64,000 nt of DNA from Nocardioides malaquae (GTDB taxonomy: Bacteria > Actinomycetota > Actinomycetes > Propionibacteriales > Nocardioidaceae): contig NZ_JADCSA010000011.1 in assembly GCF_015070385.1 (NCBI RefSeq), positions 62,001 through 126,000 of the forward strand, written 5' to 3'. This document shows positions 52,007-60,149 of this stretch, piece after piece. Position 1 is the first letter of the stretch. Every line of letters starts with the position of its first letter. The translations under genes were made by a program, and so were the position numbers. The notes below the pieces were generated by a model, which worked only from the letters and a program-made list of their open reading frames with translations, was not told the origin of the DNA and made no database searches.

Positions 52007-52636
52007 TCAGGCGTCGGTGGACTCGGCAGCCTCGGCGGACTCCTCTGCAGGAGCCTCCTCGGCAGCCGGAGCGTCCTCGGCAGCGGCCGGCGCACCGGCA
52101 CCACCTGCGAGGATCGAGGGGTCCTGCTCGGCCTTCGCCTGCAGGGCGCCGGCGAGCCGGGCAGCCTGCGAGAGCGGGGCGTTGAGCAGGTAGACGGCCT
52201 GGGAGAGGGAGGCCAGCATCGCGCCGGCCATCTTGCCCAGGAGCACCTCACGCGACTCGAGGTCGGCAAGCTTGCCGATCTCGGTGGCGTCGAGGATGTT
52301 GCCGTCCAGGACGCCGCCCTTGATGACGAGGGCGGGGTTTGCCTTGGCAAAGTCACGCAGACCCTTCGCCGCCTCGACCACGTCACCCTCGATGAAGGCG
52401 ATGGCGGTCGGGCCGGTGAGAAGGTCGTCGAAGCCGGTGATGCCCACCTCGTTGGCGGCAAGCTTGGCCAGCGTGTTCTTGACCACGGCGTAGTTGGCGT
52501 TCTCGCCGAGGGAGCGCCGCAGTTCCTGCAGCTGCTTCACGGTGAGACCGCGGTACTCGGTCAGCACAGCACCTGCGGACTCGTTGAACGACTCAACGAT
52601 CTCCGCGATGGCTGCTGCCTTCTCTGGCCGCGCCAT
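52007..52636 (-). CDS. rplJ: 50S ribosomal protein L10
   Basis: The 209-residue protein shows the L10 pattern [49 protein letters not shown], and an Ala/Glu-rich C-terminal tail of about 45 residues longer than in E. coli. L10 anchors L7/L12 dimers to 23S rRNA and represses its own mRNA through a leader RNA. The start ATG has GGAAGGAG upstream. A 205-nt leader and promoter lie before it. Confidence 0.97.
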   Translation of the reverse strand: MARPEKAAAIAEIVESFNESAGAVLTEYRGLTVKQLQELRRSLGENANYAVVKNTLAKLAANEVGITGFDDLLTGPTAIAFIEGDVVEAAKGLRDFAKANPALVIKGGVLDGNILDATEIGKLADLESREVLLGKMAGAMLASLSQAVYLLNAPLSQAARLAGALQAKAEQDPSILAGGAGAPAAAEDAPAAEEAPAEESAEAAESTDA

Positions 52637-52842
52637 GGGTCTCCTTCCGGACTACGCTCGAAGACGTACCGGCCAGGCCCCTCAACGACGAACGCCCCGG
52701 GCGCAGGGCCCAAGGCGTGTGACGGACGATGTCCGTTCTGCTCTGTGCACCTACGCTGGCCGTCCGCTGCTGCGGAACCTTCGGTCTCCGGGACCCACAC
52801 GCTGTGCGGACCCGTTCGACCACCGGCGGTCTCTGGTTACGA
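52637..52842 (-). ncRNA. Candidate L10 leader (rplJ autoregulatory RNA)
   Basis: The 205-nt transcript between the rplJ promoter and ATG contains CCAGAGACCGCCGGTGGTC near its 5' end and several complementary GGTCC/GGACC-like pairs, features shared with actinobacterial rplJ leaders that bind L10. Exact limits and folding were not computed. Confidence 0.5.
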
Positions 52843-52848
52843 GGAGTG

Positions 52849-52877
52849 ACTCTAGGCGACGGCGCCCTCTGCACCAA
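52849..52877 (-). promoter_or_regulatory. rplJ promoter
   Basis: Minus-strand TTGGTG (52877-52872) and TAGAGT (52854-52849) are 17 bp apart. It is needed because a plus-strand gene separates rplJL from rplKA. The 304-bp gap 52637-52940 contains this promoter, the leader and a plus-strand start region for the ATPase gene. Confidence 0.65.
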
Positions 52878-52940
52878 ATCCGCGTACGTCCTTGGCCGAA
52901 CAGGTCACGACCGGCGTCGAGTCGTGCTCAAATCGGTGTC

Positions 52941-53936
52941 GTGGACCCGCTGCTGACCCCCCTGGACCAGGTGCTCGAGCGCGTCGACAACCGACTCCTC
53001 TCCCCCGATGCCGACGTGCGGATCTGGGCCACCGGCTTCCCGTTGCTCGACGACGCCCTCGGCGGCGGCCTGCGCGCCGGCAGCCTCAACCTGCTCGCCG
53101 GCTCCCAGGGTGAGGGCAAGACGACGTTCGCCCTGCAGATCGCCCGCCAGTGCGCCAAGGCGGGGCAGCCGGTCGTCTTCTTCTCCTACGAGCTCGAGGC
53201 CGAGGTGCTGCTGCAGAAGATGCTGGCCGCCGAGTGCGCCGAGCAGGACGTCGAGACCCCGGCCAGCGTCTACCAGGTCCGGGCTGCCTTCGAGGGCACC
53301 GACAACGGCGCCGGCGGACTGCCCGAGCGGATGGCCCGCTACGAGGGCGGCCTCGACGCCCTGGCCGCGGTGAGCGAGTACGCCGACCGGATGCACATCC
53401 ACCGCTCGACGACCACCTCCACCACGCTCGAGGTCATCCACCGCACGGTCAAGGACGTGATCGCCCACCACGGACAGCCTCCGCTGGTCGTCGTCGACTA
53501 CCTCCAGAAGGTGCGCCCGACGGTCCACATGGAGGAGGAGCAGGCCGTCACCCACGTGACCGAACGCCTCAAGGACGTCGCCATCGAGTTCGCCTGCCCC
53601 GTGCTGAGCATCTCGGCCTCCGACCGCGCCGGCCTCGAGCCGGGCCAACGGATGCGCGCCCGCAACATGAAGGGCTCCACCGCCCTGGCCTACGAGGCCG
53701 ACGTCGTGCTCATCCTGGCCAACAAGGCCGACATCGTCGCGCGGCACCACCTCATGTACTCCGCCAACAACGGCGAGCACTTCCGCGACTACTCCGTGCT
53801 CACCGTCGAGAAGAACCGCTCCGGGCGCACCGGCGCGGAGGTGGAGTTCCGCAAGCAGTTCACCCACGGTCGATTCCAGCCCGAGGGCACCGTCGTCACC
53901 GAGGACCTGGTCGACGAACGCGTCTTCGTGGAGTGA
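52941..53936 (+). CDS. DnaB-like RecA-fold ATPase without the DnaB N-terminal domain
   Basis: The 331-residue protein opens with TPLDQVLERVDNRLLSPDADVRIWATGFPLLDDALGGGL, a DnaB-linker-like start, then Walker A GSQGEGKTT (about residues 55-63) and Walker B LVVVDYLQKV, followed by RMRARNMKGSTALAYEADVV and NRSGRTGAEVEFRKQF, the arginine-finger region of replicative helicases. The N-terminal DnaB domain is missing, so it is not a full replicative helicase. It lies on the plus strand between rplA and rplJ and is probably transcribed alone; TCAAAT ends 7 nt before the GTG. Role unknown. Confidence 0.8.
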   Translation: MDPLLTPLDQVLERVDNRLLSPDADVRIWATGFPLLDDALGGGLRAGSLNLLAGSQGEGKTTFALQIARQCAKAGQPVVFFSYELEAEVLLQKMLAAECAEQDVETPASVYQVRAAFEGTDNGAGGLPERMARYEGGLDALAAVSEYADRMHIHRSTTTSTTLEVIHRTVKDVIAHHGQPPLVVVDYLQKVRPTVHMEEEQAVTHVTERLKDVAIEFACPVLSISASDRAGLEPGQRMRARNMKGSTALAYEADVVLILANKADIVARHHLMYSANNGEHFRDYSVLTVEKNRSGRTGAEVEFRKQFTHGRFQPEGTVVTEDLVDERVFVE

Positions 53937-53995
53937 GGGCGTACGCCGGTCGGCGGGTGGGAGGTCGACCGGCGGGCCGCACCCCCACGAAAATG

Positions 53996-54033
53996 CACGA
54001 GGCCGGTCACCCCCAGGGGTGACCGGCCTCGTG
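53996..54033. terminator. Perfect 18-bp stem-loop between the ATPase gene and rplA
   Basis: Positions 53996-54013 pair perfectly with 54016-54033. It lies between two convergent genes and is nearly symmetric, so it can end transcription in both directions. Confidence 0.85.
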
Positions 54034-54050
54034 GCGTGGCGATCAGACGA

Positions 54051-54770
54051 TCACTCGCCGGCCTCGTCGTCGGCGGCGACGTTCTTCACGCGAGCCGGGT
54101 CGACCAGGATGCCGGGGCCCATCGTCGTGGAGAGCGAGATCTTCTTGATGTAGCGGCCCTTCGAGCTGGCCGGCTTGAGACGGAGGATCTCCTCCAGCGC
54201 CGCGGCGTAGTTCTCCGCGAGCTGGACCTCGGAGAAGGACGCCTTGCCGATCAGGAAGTGCAGGTTCGAGTGGCGGTCGACGCGGAACTCGATCTTGCCG
54301 CCCTTGATGTCGGAGACGGCCTTGGCCACGTCGGGGGTGACGGTGCCGGTCTTCGGGTTCGGCATGAGGTTGCGGGGACCGAGCACGCGGCCCAGGCGAC
54401 CGACCTTGCCCATCATGTCCGGGGTCGCGACCACGGCGTCGAAGTCGAGCCAGCCGCCCTGGACCTTCTCGATCATGTCGTCGCCACCGACGAAGTCGGC
54501 GCCGGCCTCACGGGCGGCCTCGGCCTTGTCGGCGTTGGCGAAGACGAGGACGCGGGCGGTCTTGCCGGTGCCGTGGGGCAGGTTGACCGTGCCGCGGACC
54601 ATCTGGTCGGCCTTGCGGGGGTCGACACCGAGACGCATGACGACGTCGACGGTCTCGTCGAACTTCTTCTTGCTGTTGTCCTTGGCGATCTTGATCGCGG
54701 CGAAGGGCGAGAAGACCTCGTTCTTGTCGAACTTGGCCGCGGCCTCGCGGTAGCTCTTGCTGCGCTGCAT
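54051..54770 (-). CDS. rplA: 50S ribosomal protein L1
   Basis: The 239-residue protein matches L1: [33 protein letters not shown], the second-domain [32 protein letters not shown], and [24 protein letters not shown]1 binds 23S rRNA and represses its operon mRNA. It follows rplK by 82 nt. The sequence before its ATG has only a weak Shine-Dalgarno. Confidence 0.98.
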   Translation of the reverse strand: MQRSKSYREAAAKFDKNEVFSPFAAIKIAKDNSKKKFDETVDVVMRLGVDPRKADQMVRGTVNLPHGTGKTARVLVFANADKAEAAREAGADFVGGDDMIEKVQGGWLDFDAVVATPDMMGKVGRLGRVLGPRNLMPNPKTGTVTPDVAKAVSDIKGGKIEFRVDRHSNLHFLIGKASFSEVQLAENYAAALEEILRLKPASSKGRYIKKISLSTTMGPGILVDPARVKNVAADDEAGE

Positions 54771-54852
54771 GTCTGGGTACTCGTTTCTTTCCAGTGTGGT
54801 CAGTGAGCCAGCGCGGCTCTGCCACTGAAGGGTGGTTCGGGGACGGAGCAGA

Positions 54853-55281
54853 TCAGTCGGTGGTGACGCCCATGGAGCGGGCGGTCCCCTCGACGATCTT
54901 CATCGCACCTTCGATGTCGTTGGCGTTGAGGTCGGGCAGCTTCGTCTGCGCGATCTCGCGGATCTGGTCCTTGGTGAGCTTGCCGACCTTCTCCTTGTGC
55001 GGCACGCCCGAACCCTTGGCCAGGCCGGCGGCCTTCTTGATCAGCTCCGCGGCCGGCGGGGTCTTCGTGATGAAGGTGAACGAACGGTCCTCGTAGATGG
55101 TGATCTCGACGGGGATGACGTTGCCGCGCATCGACTCGGTCTGCGCGTTGTAGGCCTTGCAGAAGTCCATGATGTTGACGCCGTGCGGACCGAGGGCGGT
55201 ACCGACCGGCGGAGCCGGGGTCGCGGAGCCAGCCTGGAGCTGGACCTTGACCAGGGCTGCGATCTTCTTCTTGGGAGGCAT
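54853..55281 (-). CDS. rplK: 50S ribosomal protein L11
   Basis: The 142-residue protein has the L11 N-terminus [41 protein letters not shown] and the rRNA-binding C-terminal half ending [12 protein letters not shown]. It forms the GTPase-associated centre with L10 and is the thiopeptide-binding protein. It is separated from nusG by 212 bp with a hairpin, so it may also have its own promoter. Confidence 0.98.
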   Translation of the reverse strand: MPPKKKIAALVKVQLQAGSATPAPPVGTALGPHGVNIMDFCKAYNAQTESMRGNVIPVEITIYEDRSFTFITKTPPAAELIKKAAGLAKGSGVPHKEKVGKLTKDQIREIAQTKLPDLNANDIEGAMKIVEGTARSMGVTTD

Positions 55282-55437
55282 GTGTGGATCCTTCTGATCG
55301 TGACGTCGTGGTCTTGTCGAGCCGGACCGGGATGCCTCCCGGCGGGCTCTGCCACCTGGGTGTTGCTCACGCCGCTGTCGCGACGCATGCGCGGGTGCCG
55401 TTCACACGGCAGCGCCGGCCGTCGAACAGTCTCGCAT

Positions 55438-55457
55438 TTCCACCCCGGGAGGTGGAA
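55438..55457 (-). terminator. Stem-loop between nusG and rplK
   Basis: TTCCACC (55438-55444) pairs with GGTGGAA (55451-55457) around a 6-nt loop. No T-run follows on the minus strand, so it may be a weak terminator or an mRNA processing site. Confidence 0.4.
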
Positions 55458-55493
55458 TTCGAAGACTGCCGCCGGCCGGCAGCGCTGGATGCC

Positions 55494-56222
55494 TCAGACC
55501 CGCTGGATCTGGCTGAAGCTCAGCTCGACCGGGGTCTCCCGGCCGAAGATCTCGACGAGGGCCTTGACCCTCTGGGACTCACCGTTGATCTCGGTGATGG
55601 TCGCGTGCAGCGTGGCGAACGGGCCGTCGACCACCATGACGGAGTCGTTGACCGCGAAGTCGGCGACCTCGACGGGCTTCTTGGCGCCACCGCCGCCACC
55701 ACCGGACGACGACGCTGCCTGGGCCTCGGCCTCGGCGACCGCGACCGCGCTGGGGGCCAGCATCGACTCGACCTCGCTCATGGAGAGCGGGACCGGGTTC
55801 TGCGCGTTGCCCACGAAGCCGGTGACCGACGGGGTGTGGCGCACGGCCGACCAGGACTCGTCGGTCAGGTCCATGCGCACCAGGACGTAGCCGGGGAGGA
55901 CGGTGCGGGTGACCATCTTGCGCTGGCCGTTCTTGATCTCGGCGACCTCCTCGGTCGGCACGACGATCTCGTGGATGTACTCACCCATGTCCAGGGCCTG
56001 GATGCGGTTCTCCAGGTTGGCCTTCACCCGCTTCTCCATGCCGGAGTAGGTGTGGATGACGTACCAGTCACCGGGCTTGGCCCACAGCTCGCGACGGAAC
56101 GCCTCGAGCGGGTCGTCCGCGTCCGGGGTGCTGGACTCCTCGGCCTCGGTGGTCTCGAGGTCGGCCTCGGTGGACTCGGCGTCGACCTCGGTCGGCTCCT
56201 GGGAGTCGTTCTGCTCAGACAC
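55494..56222 (-). CDS. nusG: Transcription termination/antitermination factor NusG
   Basis: The 242-residue protein has an acidic N-terminal extension of about 60 residues, typical of actinobacteria, then the NGN domain [60 protein letters not shown], and a KOW domain [25 protein letters not shown] Gly-rich linker separates the domains. NusG binds RNA polymerase and couples transcription with termination or translation. The GTG at 56222 has GGAG nearby; another GTG 15 nt upstream is possible. Confidence 0.96.
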   Translation of the reverse strand: MSEQNDSQEPTEVDAESTEADLETTEAEESSTPDADDPLEAFRRELWAKPGDWYVIHTYSGMEKRVKANLENRIQALDMGEYIHEIVVPTEEVAEIKNGQRKMVTRTVLPGYVLVRMDLTDESWSAVRHTPSVTGFVGNAQNPVPLSMSEVESMLAPSAVAVAEAEAQAASSSGGGGGGAKKPVEVADFAVNDSVMVVDGPFATLHATITEINGESQRVKALVEIFGRETPVELSFSQIQRV

Positions 56223-56283
56223 GTGATGCTCCGTCACTCGTTCTACTGGTTGGCTGGTCCCGCTCGGCCCCGCAGGGCTGGCG

Positions 56284-56523
56284 TCAGTTGGTGCCGCCGG
56301 TGAACGCCCAGAAGACCAGACGTCCGAACCCGAGGTCCAGGAGCGAGACGATGCTCATCAGGACGACGACGAAGACCATCACCACGATGAAGTACGTGAC
56401 GAGCTGCTTCTGCGTCGGCCAGACGACCTTGCGCAGTTCTGCGATGACCTGCCGCAGGAACGTCACCGGGTTCGTACGGGTGGTGCCCTTCTCCCCAGGC
56501 TCGTGAGCCTTGGCGTCCGACAC
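56284..56523 (-). CDS. secE: Preprotein translocase subunit SecE
   Basis: The 79-residue protein has the SecE profile: a basic N-terminal stretch, [28 protein letters not shown], and one membrane helix ([21 protein letters not shown]). It clamps the SecY channel together with SecG. The GTG at 56523 sits after GGAGGG; an ATG 12 nt upstream is possible. It lies between tRNA-Trp and nusG, the standard order. Confidence 0.95.
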   Translation of the reverse strand: MSDAKAHEPGEKGTTRTNPVTFLRQVIAELRKVVWPTQKQLVTYFIVVMVFVVVLMSIVSLLDLGFGRLVFWAFTGGTN

Positions 56524-56594
56524 TGTGCCCTCCATTGGAACTCGATGCGTGGTGTGTGGTCCGTACTGCTTCCTGCTCAGGCCGTCCTGCTTTG

Positions 56595-56667
56595 CAGGGC
56601 ACGAGGGACTTGAACCCCCAACCTTCGGTTTTGGAGACCGATGCTCTGCCAGTTGAGCTAGTGCCCT
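56595..56667 (-). tRNA. tRNA-Trp (anticodon CCA)
   Basis: A 73-nt cloverleaf has acceptor AGGGCAC/GTGCCCT, anticodon arm TCGGT/ACCGA with loop CTCCAAA giving CCA, and T-arm TGGGG/TCCCT-type pairing. CCA end is not encoded. It precedes secE-nusG on the same strand, as in other actinobacteria. Confidence 0.95.
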
Positions 56668-56740
56668 CCGACGGGTCTCCCGCTCGCGGCGGCCCGGTTG
56701 GGGGGCAGCAACAAGCAGGTGGGAGAACCACCAGTCGGAG

Positions 56741-56770
56741 AGTGTACGGCCCTGCCGGTGTCTCGTCCAA
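56741..56770 (-). promoter_or_regulatory. Promoter of tRNA-Trp-secE-nusG
   Basis: Minus-strand TTGGAC (56770-56765) and TACACT (56746-56741) are 18 bp apart, about 75 nt before the tRNA. It lies just 7 bp from the plus-strand aspC -10 box, so the two promoters are almost back-to-back. Confidence 0.6.
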
Positions 56771-56776
56771 ACGCCC

Positions 56777-56782
56777 TACGAT
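56777..56782 (+). promoter_or_regulatory. -10 element of leaderless aspC promoter
   Basis: TACGAT ends 6 nt before the ATG at 56789. A GTG between them is in frame but lies in the spacing window. Confidence 0.5.
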
Positions 56783-56788
56783 GTGCCC

Positions 56789-58021
56789 ATGACCGAGACT
56801 TCCTCCCCCGCTCCCGCCAGCACGCCCCGCGACAAGCGCGTCTCGACCCGCGTCGGTGCCATCGCCGAGTCCGCCACGCTGAAGGTGGACGCCAAGGCCA
56901 AGGCCCTGAAGGCCGAGGGGCGCCCGGTCATCGGCTTCGGCGCCGGCGAGCCCGACTTCCCCACCCCGTCCTACGTCGTCGACGCCGCCGTCGAAGCCTG
57001 TCGTGACCCGAAGAACCACCGCTACACGCCCGCCGGTGGCCTGCCGGAGCTCAAGCAGGCGATCGTGGAAAAGACCCGGCGCGACTCCGGCTACGAGATC
57101 ACCCCGGCCCAGGTGCTGGTGACCAACGGCGGCAAGCAGGCGATCTACGAGGCCTTCGCCGCGATGCTCGACCCGGGCGACGAGGTCATCGTTCCGGCCC
57201 CCTACTGGACCACCTACCCCGAGGCGATCGCCCTCGCCGGCGGCGTGCCCGTCGAGGTGCTGGCCGACGAGACGCAGGACTACAAGGTCACCGTCGCCCA
57301 GCTGGAGGCCGCGCGCACAGAGCGTACGAAGGTCCTGCTCTTCGTCTCCCCCTCCAACCCCACCGGTGCGGTCTACACGGCCGACGAGATCCGCGAGATC
57401 GGGGCTTGGGTGGAGGAGAACAACCTCTGGGTGCTCACCGACGAGATCTACGAGCACCTCGTCTACGACGACGTGCAGACGGGCTCCATGCCGGTGCTGT
57501 GCCCCGAGCTGGCGGACAACTGCGTCGTGGTCAACGGCGTCGCCAAGACGTATGCGATGACCGGCTGGCGCGTGGGCTGGATCATCGGCCCGACCGACAT
57601 CATCAAGGCGGCGGGCAACCTGCAGTCGCACGCCACCTCCAACGTCGCCAACGTCTCGCAGCGCGCCGCCATCGCCGCCGTCGAGGGCGACCTCGCGGCC
57701 GTCGACGAGATGAAGGTGGCCTTCGACCGTCGCCGCAAGAAGATCGTCGAGATGCTCAACGAGGTCGAGGGCATCTACTGCCCCACCCCGCTCGGCGCGT
57801 TCTACGCCTACCCCTCGGTCAAGGGTCTGCTCGGCAAGACCTACGACGGCCAGGTCATCGACACCTCCGCCGCCCTCGCCGAGTACATCCTCGAGAAGGC
57901 CGAGGTGGCCGTGGTGCCCGGTGAGGCGTTCGGCTCCCCGGGCTACCTGCGTCTCTCCTACGCCCTCGGTGACGACGACCTCGTCGAGGGCGTGAGCCGC
58001 ATCCAGAGGCTCTTCGCCTGA
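56789..58021 (+). CDS. aspC: Aspartate aminotransferase (class I PLP)
   Basis: The 410-residue protein is a class I aminotransferase: [39 protein letters not shown], and the PLP lysine in [16 protein letters not shown], with the conserved Arg of [10 protein letters not shown]. It exchanges amino groups between aspartate and 2-oxoglutarate. The ATG follows TACGAT by 6 nt. It is upstream of an adenosine deaminase gene and divergent from tRNA-Trp-secE, a conserved order also found in Streptomyces as I recall it. Confidence 0.92.
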   Translation: MTETSSPAPASTPRDKRVSTRVGAIAESATLKVDAKAKALKAEGRPVIGFGAGEPDFPTPSYVVDAAVEACRDPKNHRYTPAGGLPELKQAIVEKTRRDSGYEITPAQVLVTNGGKQAIYEAFAAMLDPGDEVIVPAPYWTTYPEAIALAGGVPVEVLADETQDYKVTVAQLEAARTERTKVLLFVSPSNPTGAVYTADEIREIGAWVEENNLWVLTDEIYEHLVYDDVQTGSMPVLCPELADNCVVVNGVAKTYAMTGWRVGWIIGPTDIIKAAGNLQSHATSNVANVSQRAAIAAVEGDLAAVDEMKVAFDRRRKKIVEMLNEVEGIYCPTPLGAFYAYPSVKGLLGKTYDGQVIDTSAALAEYILEKAEVAVVPGEAFGSPGYLRLSYALGDDDLVEGVSRIQRLFA

Positions 58022-58037
58022 GCGGCGGAGGCTGACG

Positions 58038-59084
58038 ATGCGGCGTGACCTCGTCGCGCTCCCCAAGGCGCACCTGCACCTGCACTTCACCGGCTCCATG
58101 CGGCACTCCACGCTGCTGGAGCTGGCGGAGCGCGACGGGATCACCCTGCCCGACTCGCTGGTCGAGGAGTGGCCGCCCCAGCTCTCGGCCGCCGACGAGA
58201 AGGGGTGGTTCCGCTTCCAGCGGCTCTACGACGTCGCGCGGTCCGTGCTGCGCACCGAGGGCGACGTACGCCGGCTGGTGCGCGAGGCGGCCGAGGACGA
58301 CGTCCGCGACGGGGGTCGCTGGCTGGAGATCCAGGTCGACCCCAGCGGCTACGGGGCGCGCTTCGGCGGGATCACCGCCTTCACCGACCTGGTGCTCGAC
58401 GCAGTGGCCGAGGCCTCCCGCGAGACCGGGCTGGGCATGGCGGTGGTCATCGCCGCCAACCGCACTCGACACCCGCTGGACGCGCGTACGCTCGCGCGCC
58501 TGGCCTCGCAGTACGCGGGGCGCGGCGTCGTGGGCTTCGGCCTCTCCAACGACGAGCGTCGCGGTCGGACCGAGGAGTTCCGGGGCGCCTTCGACATCGC
58601 CCGGCGCGCGGACCTGATGCTCGTGCCGCACGGCGGCGAGCTGCGCGGCCCCGCCCACGTGGCCACCTGCCTCGACGCCCTGGGCCCCACCCGGCTGGGC
58701 CACGGCGTCCGGTCGGTCGAGGACCCCCGCGTGCTGGAGCAGGTCGTCTCCCGGGGCGTCGCCCTGGAGGTCTGCCCCGTCTCCAACGTGGCGCTGGGGG
58801 TCTACTCCGACCTGACCTCTGTGCCCCTCCCGCAACTGGTGGAGGCGGGCGCGACCGTGGCCCTGGGGGCGGACGACCCGCTGCTCTTCGGGTCGCAGCT
58901 CGCGGGTCAGTACGCGACGATGCGCGCGGCCCACGAGCTGACCGATGCCCAGCTCGCCGAGCTCGCCCGCATGTCGGTGCGTGCCTCCCGTGCGCCCGAT
59001 TCGGTGAGAGACTCCGTACTCGCGGAGATCGACGCGTGGTTGGCGGCGCCTGCCGCGGCCACGGCAGAAGGGGGAGGGTCATGA
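58038..59084 (+). CDS. Adenosine deaminase family protein
   Basis: The 348-residue protein has KAHLHLHFTGSMR (metal-binding HxH, about residues 10-22), VPHGGELRGP (in place of the usual HAGE), TRLGHGVRSV, CPVSN, and GADDPLLFG near the end. These give the zinc and substrate residues of adenosine deaminase; the FTG and GADDP variations mean it may prefer another aminopurine. It deaminates adenosine to inosine. It has GGAGG before the ATG and overlaps the next gene by 4 nt. Confidence 0.85.
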   Translation: MRRDLVALPKAHLHLHFTGSMRHSTLLELAERDGITLPDSLVEEWPPQLSAADEKGWFRFQRLYDVARSVLRTEGDVRRLVREAAEDDVRDGGRWLEIQVDPSGYGARFGGITAFTDLVLDAVAEASRETGLGMAVVIAANRTRHPLDARTLARLASQYAGRGVVGFGLSNDERRGRTEEFRGAFDIARRADLMLVPHGGELRGPAHVATCLDALGPTRLGHGVRSVEDPRVLEQVVSRGVALEVCPVSNVALGVYSDLTSVPLPQLVEAGATVALGADDPLLFGSQLAGQYATMRAAHELTDAQLAELARMSVRASRAPDSVRDSVLAEIDAWLAAPAAATAEGGGS

Positions 59085-59668
59085 GCGAGGAGCGTCCTGC
59101 CGACGGCACGAGCGGGCCGGCGGACCAGCCCTACGGCAACCCCCCGGGCCAGCCCTACGGCAACCCTCCGGGCCAGGCGTACGGCAACCCTTACGGGCAA
59201 CCCCAGGCACCGCCGCCCGAGGCATACCCGGGGCAGACGTATCCGGGGCAGACGTACCCGGGACAGGCCTACCCGGGGCAGGCGTACCCGGGACAGGCCT
59301 ACCCGGCGCCCCCGACGCATGCGTACCCGCCCTACGGGCAGGCTCCCGCGCCGTCGCTGCCCGTGCCCTCCAGCGCGACGGCAGCCATGGTCCTGGGCAT
59401 CATCGGCCTCTCGAGCGTCCTGGTGGCCTGTGGGATCGGCCTCTTCCTCTCTCCCGTCGCCTGGGTGCTGGGTGGGCGGGCCGTGCGTGAGATCGACGCT
59501 GCGGGCGGCGCCCTGGGCGGCCGCGACCAGGCCCGGTCGGGCCAGGTGATGGGCATCGTCGGCACCGTGCTGCTGGTGATCGCCCTGCTGGCCGTCATCG
59601 CCGTCGTGGCGCTCATCGCCGGGGGCAGCGGCGGCGAGACGTCCTACGAGACCACCTACGAGTTCTGA
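59081..59668 (+). CDS. DUF4190-type small membrane protein with YPGQ repeats
   Basis: The 195-residue protein has a long Pro/Gly/Gln/Tyr-rich N-terminus (PYGNPPGQ then YPGQT and YPGQA repeats), then two membrane segments separated by a GRDQARSGQ loop: MVLGIIGLSSVLVACGIGLFLSPVAWVLGG and GIVGTVLLVIALLAVIAVVALIAGG. This fits the DUF4190 family. The loop REIDAAGG...GRDQA is shared with the next gene. Function unknown. The ATG overlaps the deaminase stop (ATGA). Confidence 0.8.
   Translation: MSEERPADGTSGPADQPYGNPPGQPYGNPPGQAYGNPYGQPQAPPPEAYPGQTYPGQTYPGQAYPGQAYPGQAYPAPPTHAYPPYGQAPAPSLPVPSSATAAMVLGIIGLSSVLVACGIGLFLSPVAWVLGGRAVREIDAAGGALGGRDQARSGQVMGIVGTVLLVIALLAVIAVVALIAGGSGGETSYETTYEF
59225..59299 (+). 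repeat. Five 15-bp tandem repeats coding YPGQ(T/A)
   Basis: Units start at 59225, 59240, 59255, 59270 and 59285, each TAYCCGGGRCAGRCS. They alternate in third bases and give a disordered proline-rich stretch, liable to change in copy number. Confidence 0.9.
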
Positions 59669-59699
59669 TTCACCCGTCCCGGAAGACAGGAAGATCCCG

Positions 59700-60128
59700 A
59701 TGAGCGACCCGAACAGCCCCGGCAACCCCAGCGACCCCAACCAGCCGCCCAACTACGGCCAGTACGGCGGCGGACAGTACGGAGGCGGCCAGTACGGCGG
59801 CGGACAGCCGGGCGGCTACGGCGGTCAGCCCGGTGGCTACGGCGGGCAGCCCGTGCAGGACCACCCGCAGGCCACCACGATCCTGGTGCTCGGCATCCTG
59901 TCGCTGATCTGCTGCCAGATCCTCGGTCCGGTCGCCTGGATCATGGGCAAGAAGGCCGTCGCCGAGATCGACGCCACCCCGGGCCGCTACTCCGGTCGCG
60001 ACAAGGCCAACATCGGCAAGATCCTCGGCATCATCGGCACCGTCCTGCTGGTGCTGAGCATCCTCTTCTCGATCATCTACTTCGTGGCCATCGCCGGGAT
60101 GATCGCCTCCGACACCTCGACCTACTGA
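59700..60128 (+). CDS. DUF4190-type small membrane protein with QYGGG repeats
   Basis: The 142-residue protein is a relative of the preceding gene product. It has NYGQYGGGQYGGG and GGYGGQP repeats in the N-terminal half, then two membrane segments TTILVLGILSLICCQILGPVAWIMG and GIIGTVLLVLSILFSIIYFVA, separated by KAVAEIDATPGRYSGRDKA. It is likely a small membrane-associated protein of unknown role. It starts 32 nt after its neighbour; both may be transcribed together with the deaminase. Confidence 0.8.
   Translation: MSDPNSPGNPSDPNQPPNYGQYGGGQYGGGQYGGGQPGGYGGQPGGYGGQPVQDHPQATTILVLGILSLICCQILGPVAWIMGKKAVAEIDATPGRYSGRDKANIGKILGIIGTVLLVLSILFSIIYFVAIAGMIASDTSTY
59760..59846 (+). repeat. Tandem 15- and 21-bp repeats coding QYGGG and QPGGYGG
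   Basis: Three 15-bp units (59760, 59775, 59790) are followed by two 21-bp units (59805, 59826). They build a Gly/Tyr/Gln tail similar in type to the neighbour's repeats. Confidence 0.85.
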
Positions 60129-60149
60129 CGCCTCGGCTGATCCACCGGG

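Noticed and set aside
52494-53936. A longer start for the DnaB-like gene reaching into rplJ
   Set aside because: The added region lies on the other strand of rplJ and its leader and shows no helicase N-terminal domain; GTG 52941 with an upstream -10-like box is better.
59225-59299. Short repeats as a possible CRISPR array
   Set aside because: Units are 15 bp, contiguous without spacers, and in frame within a coding sequence.
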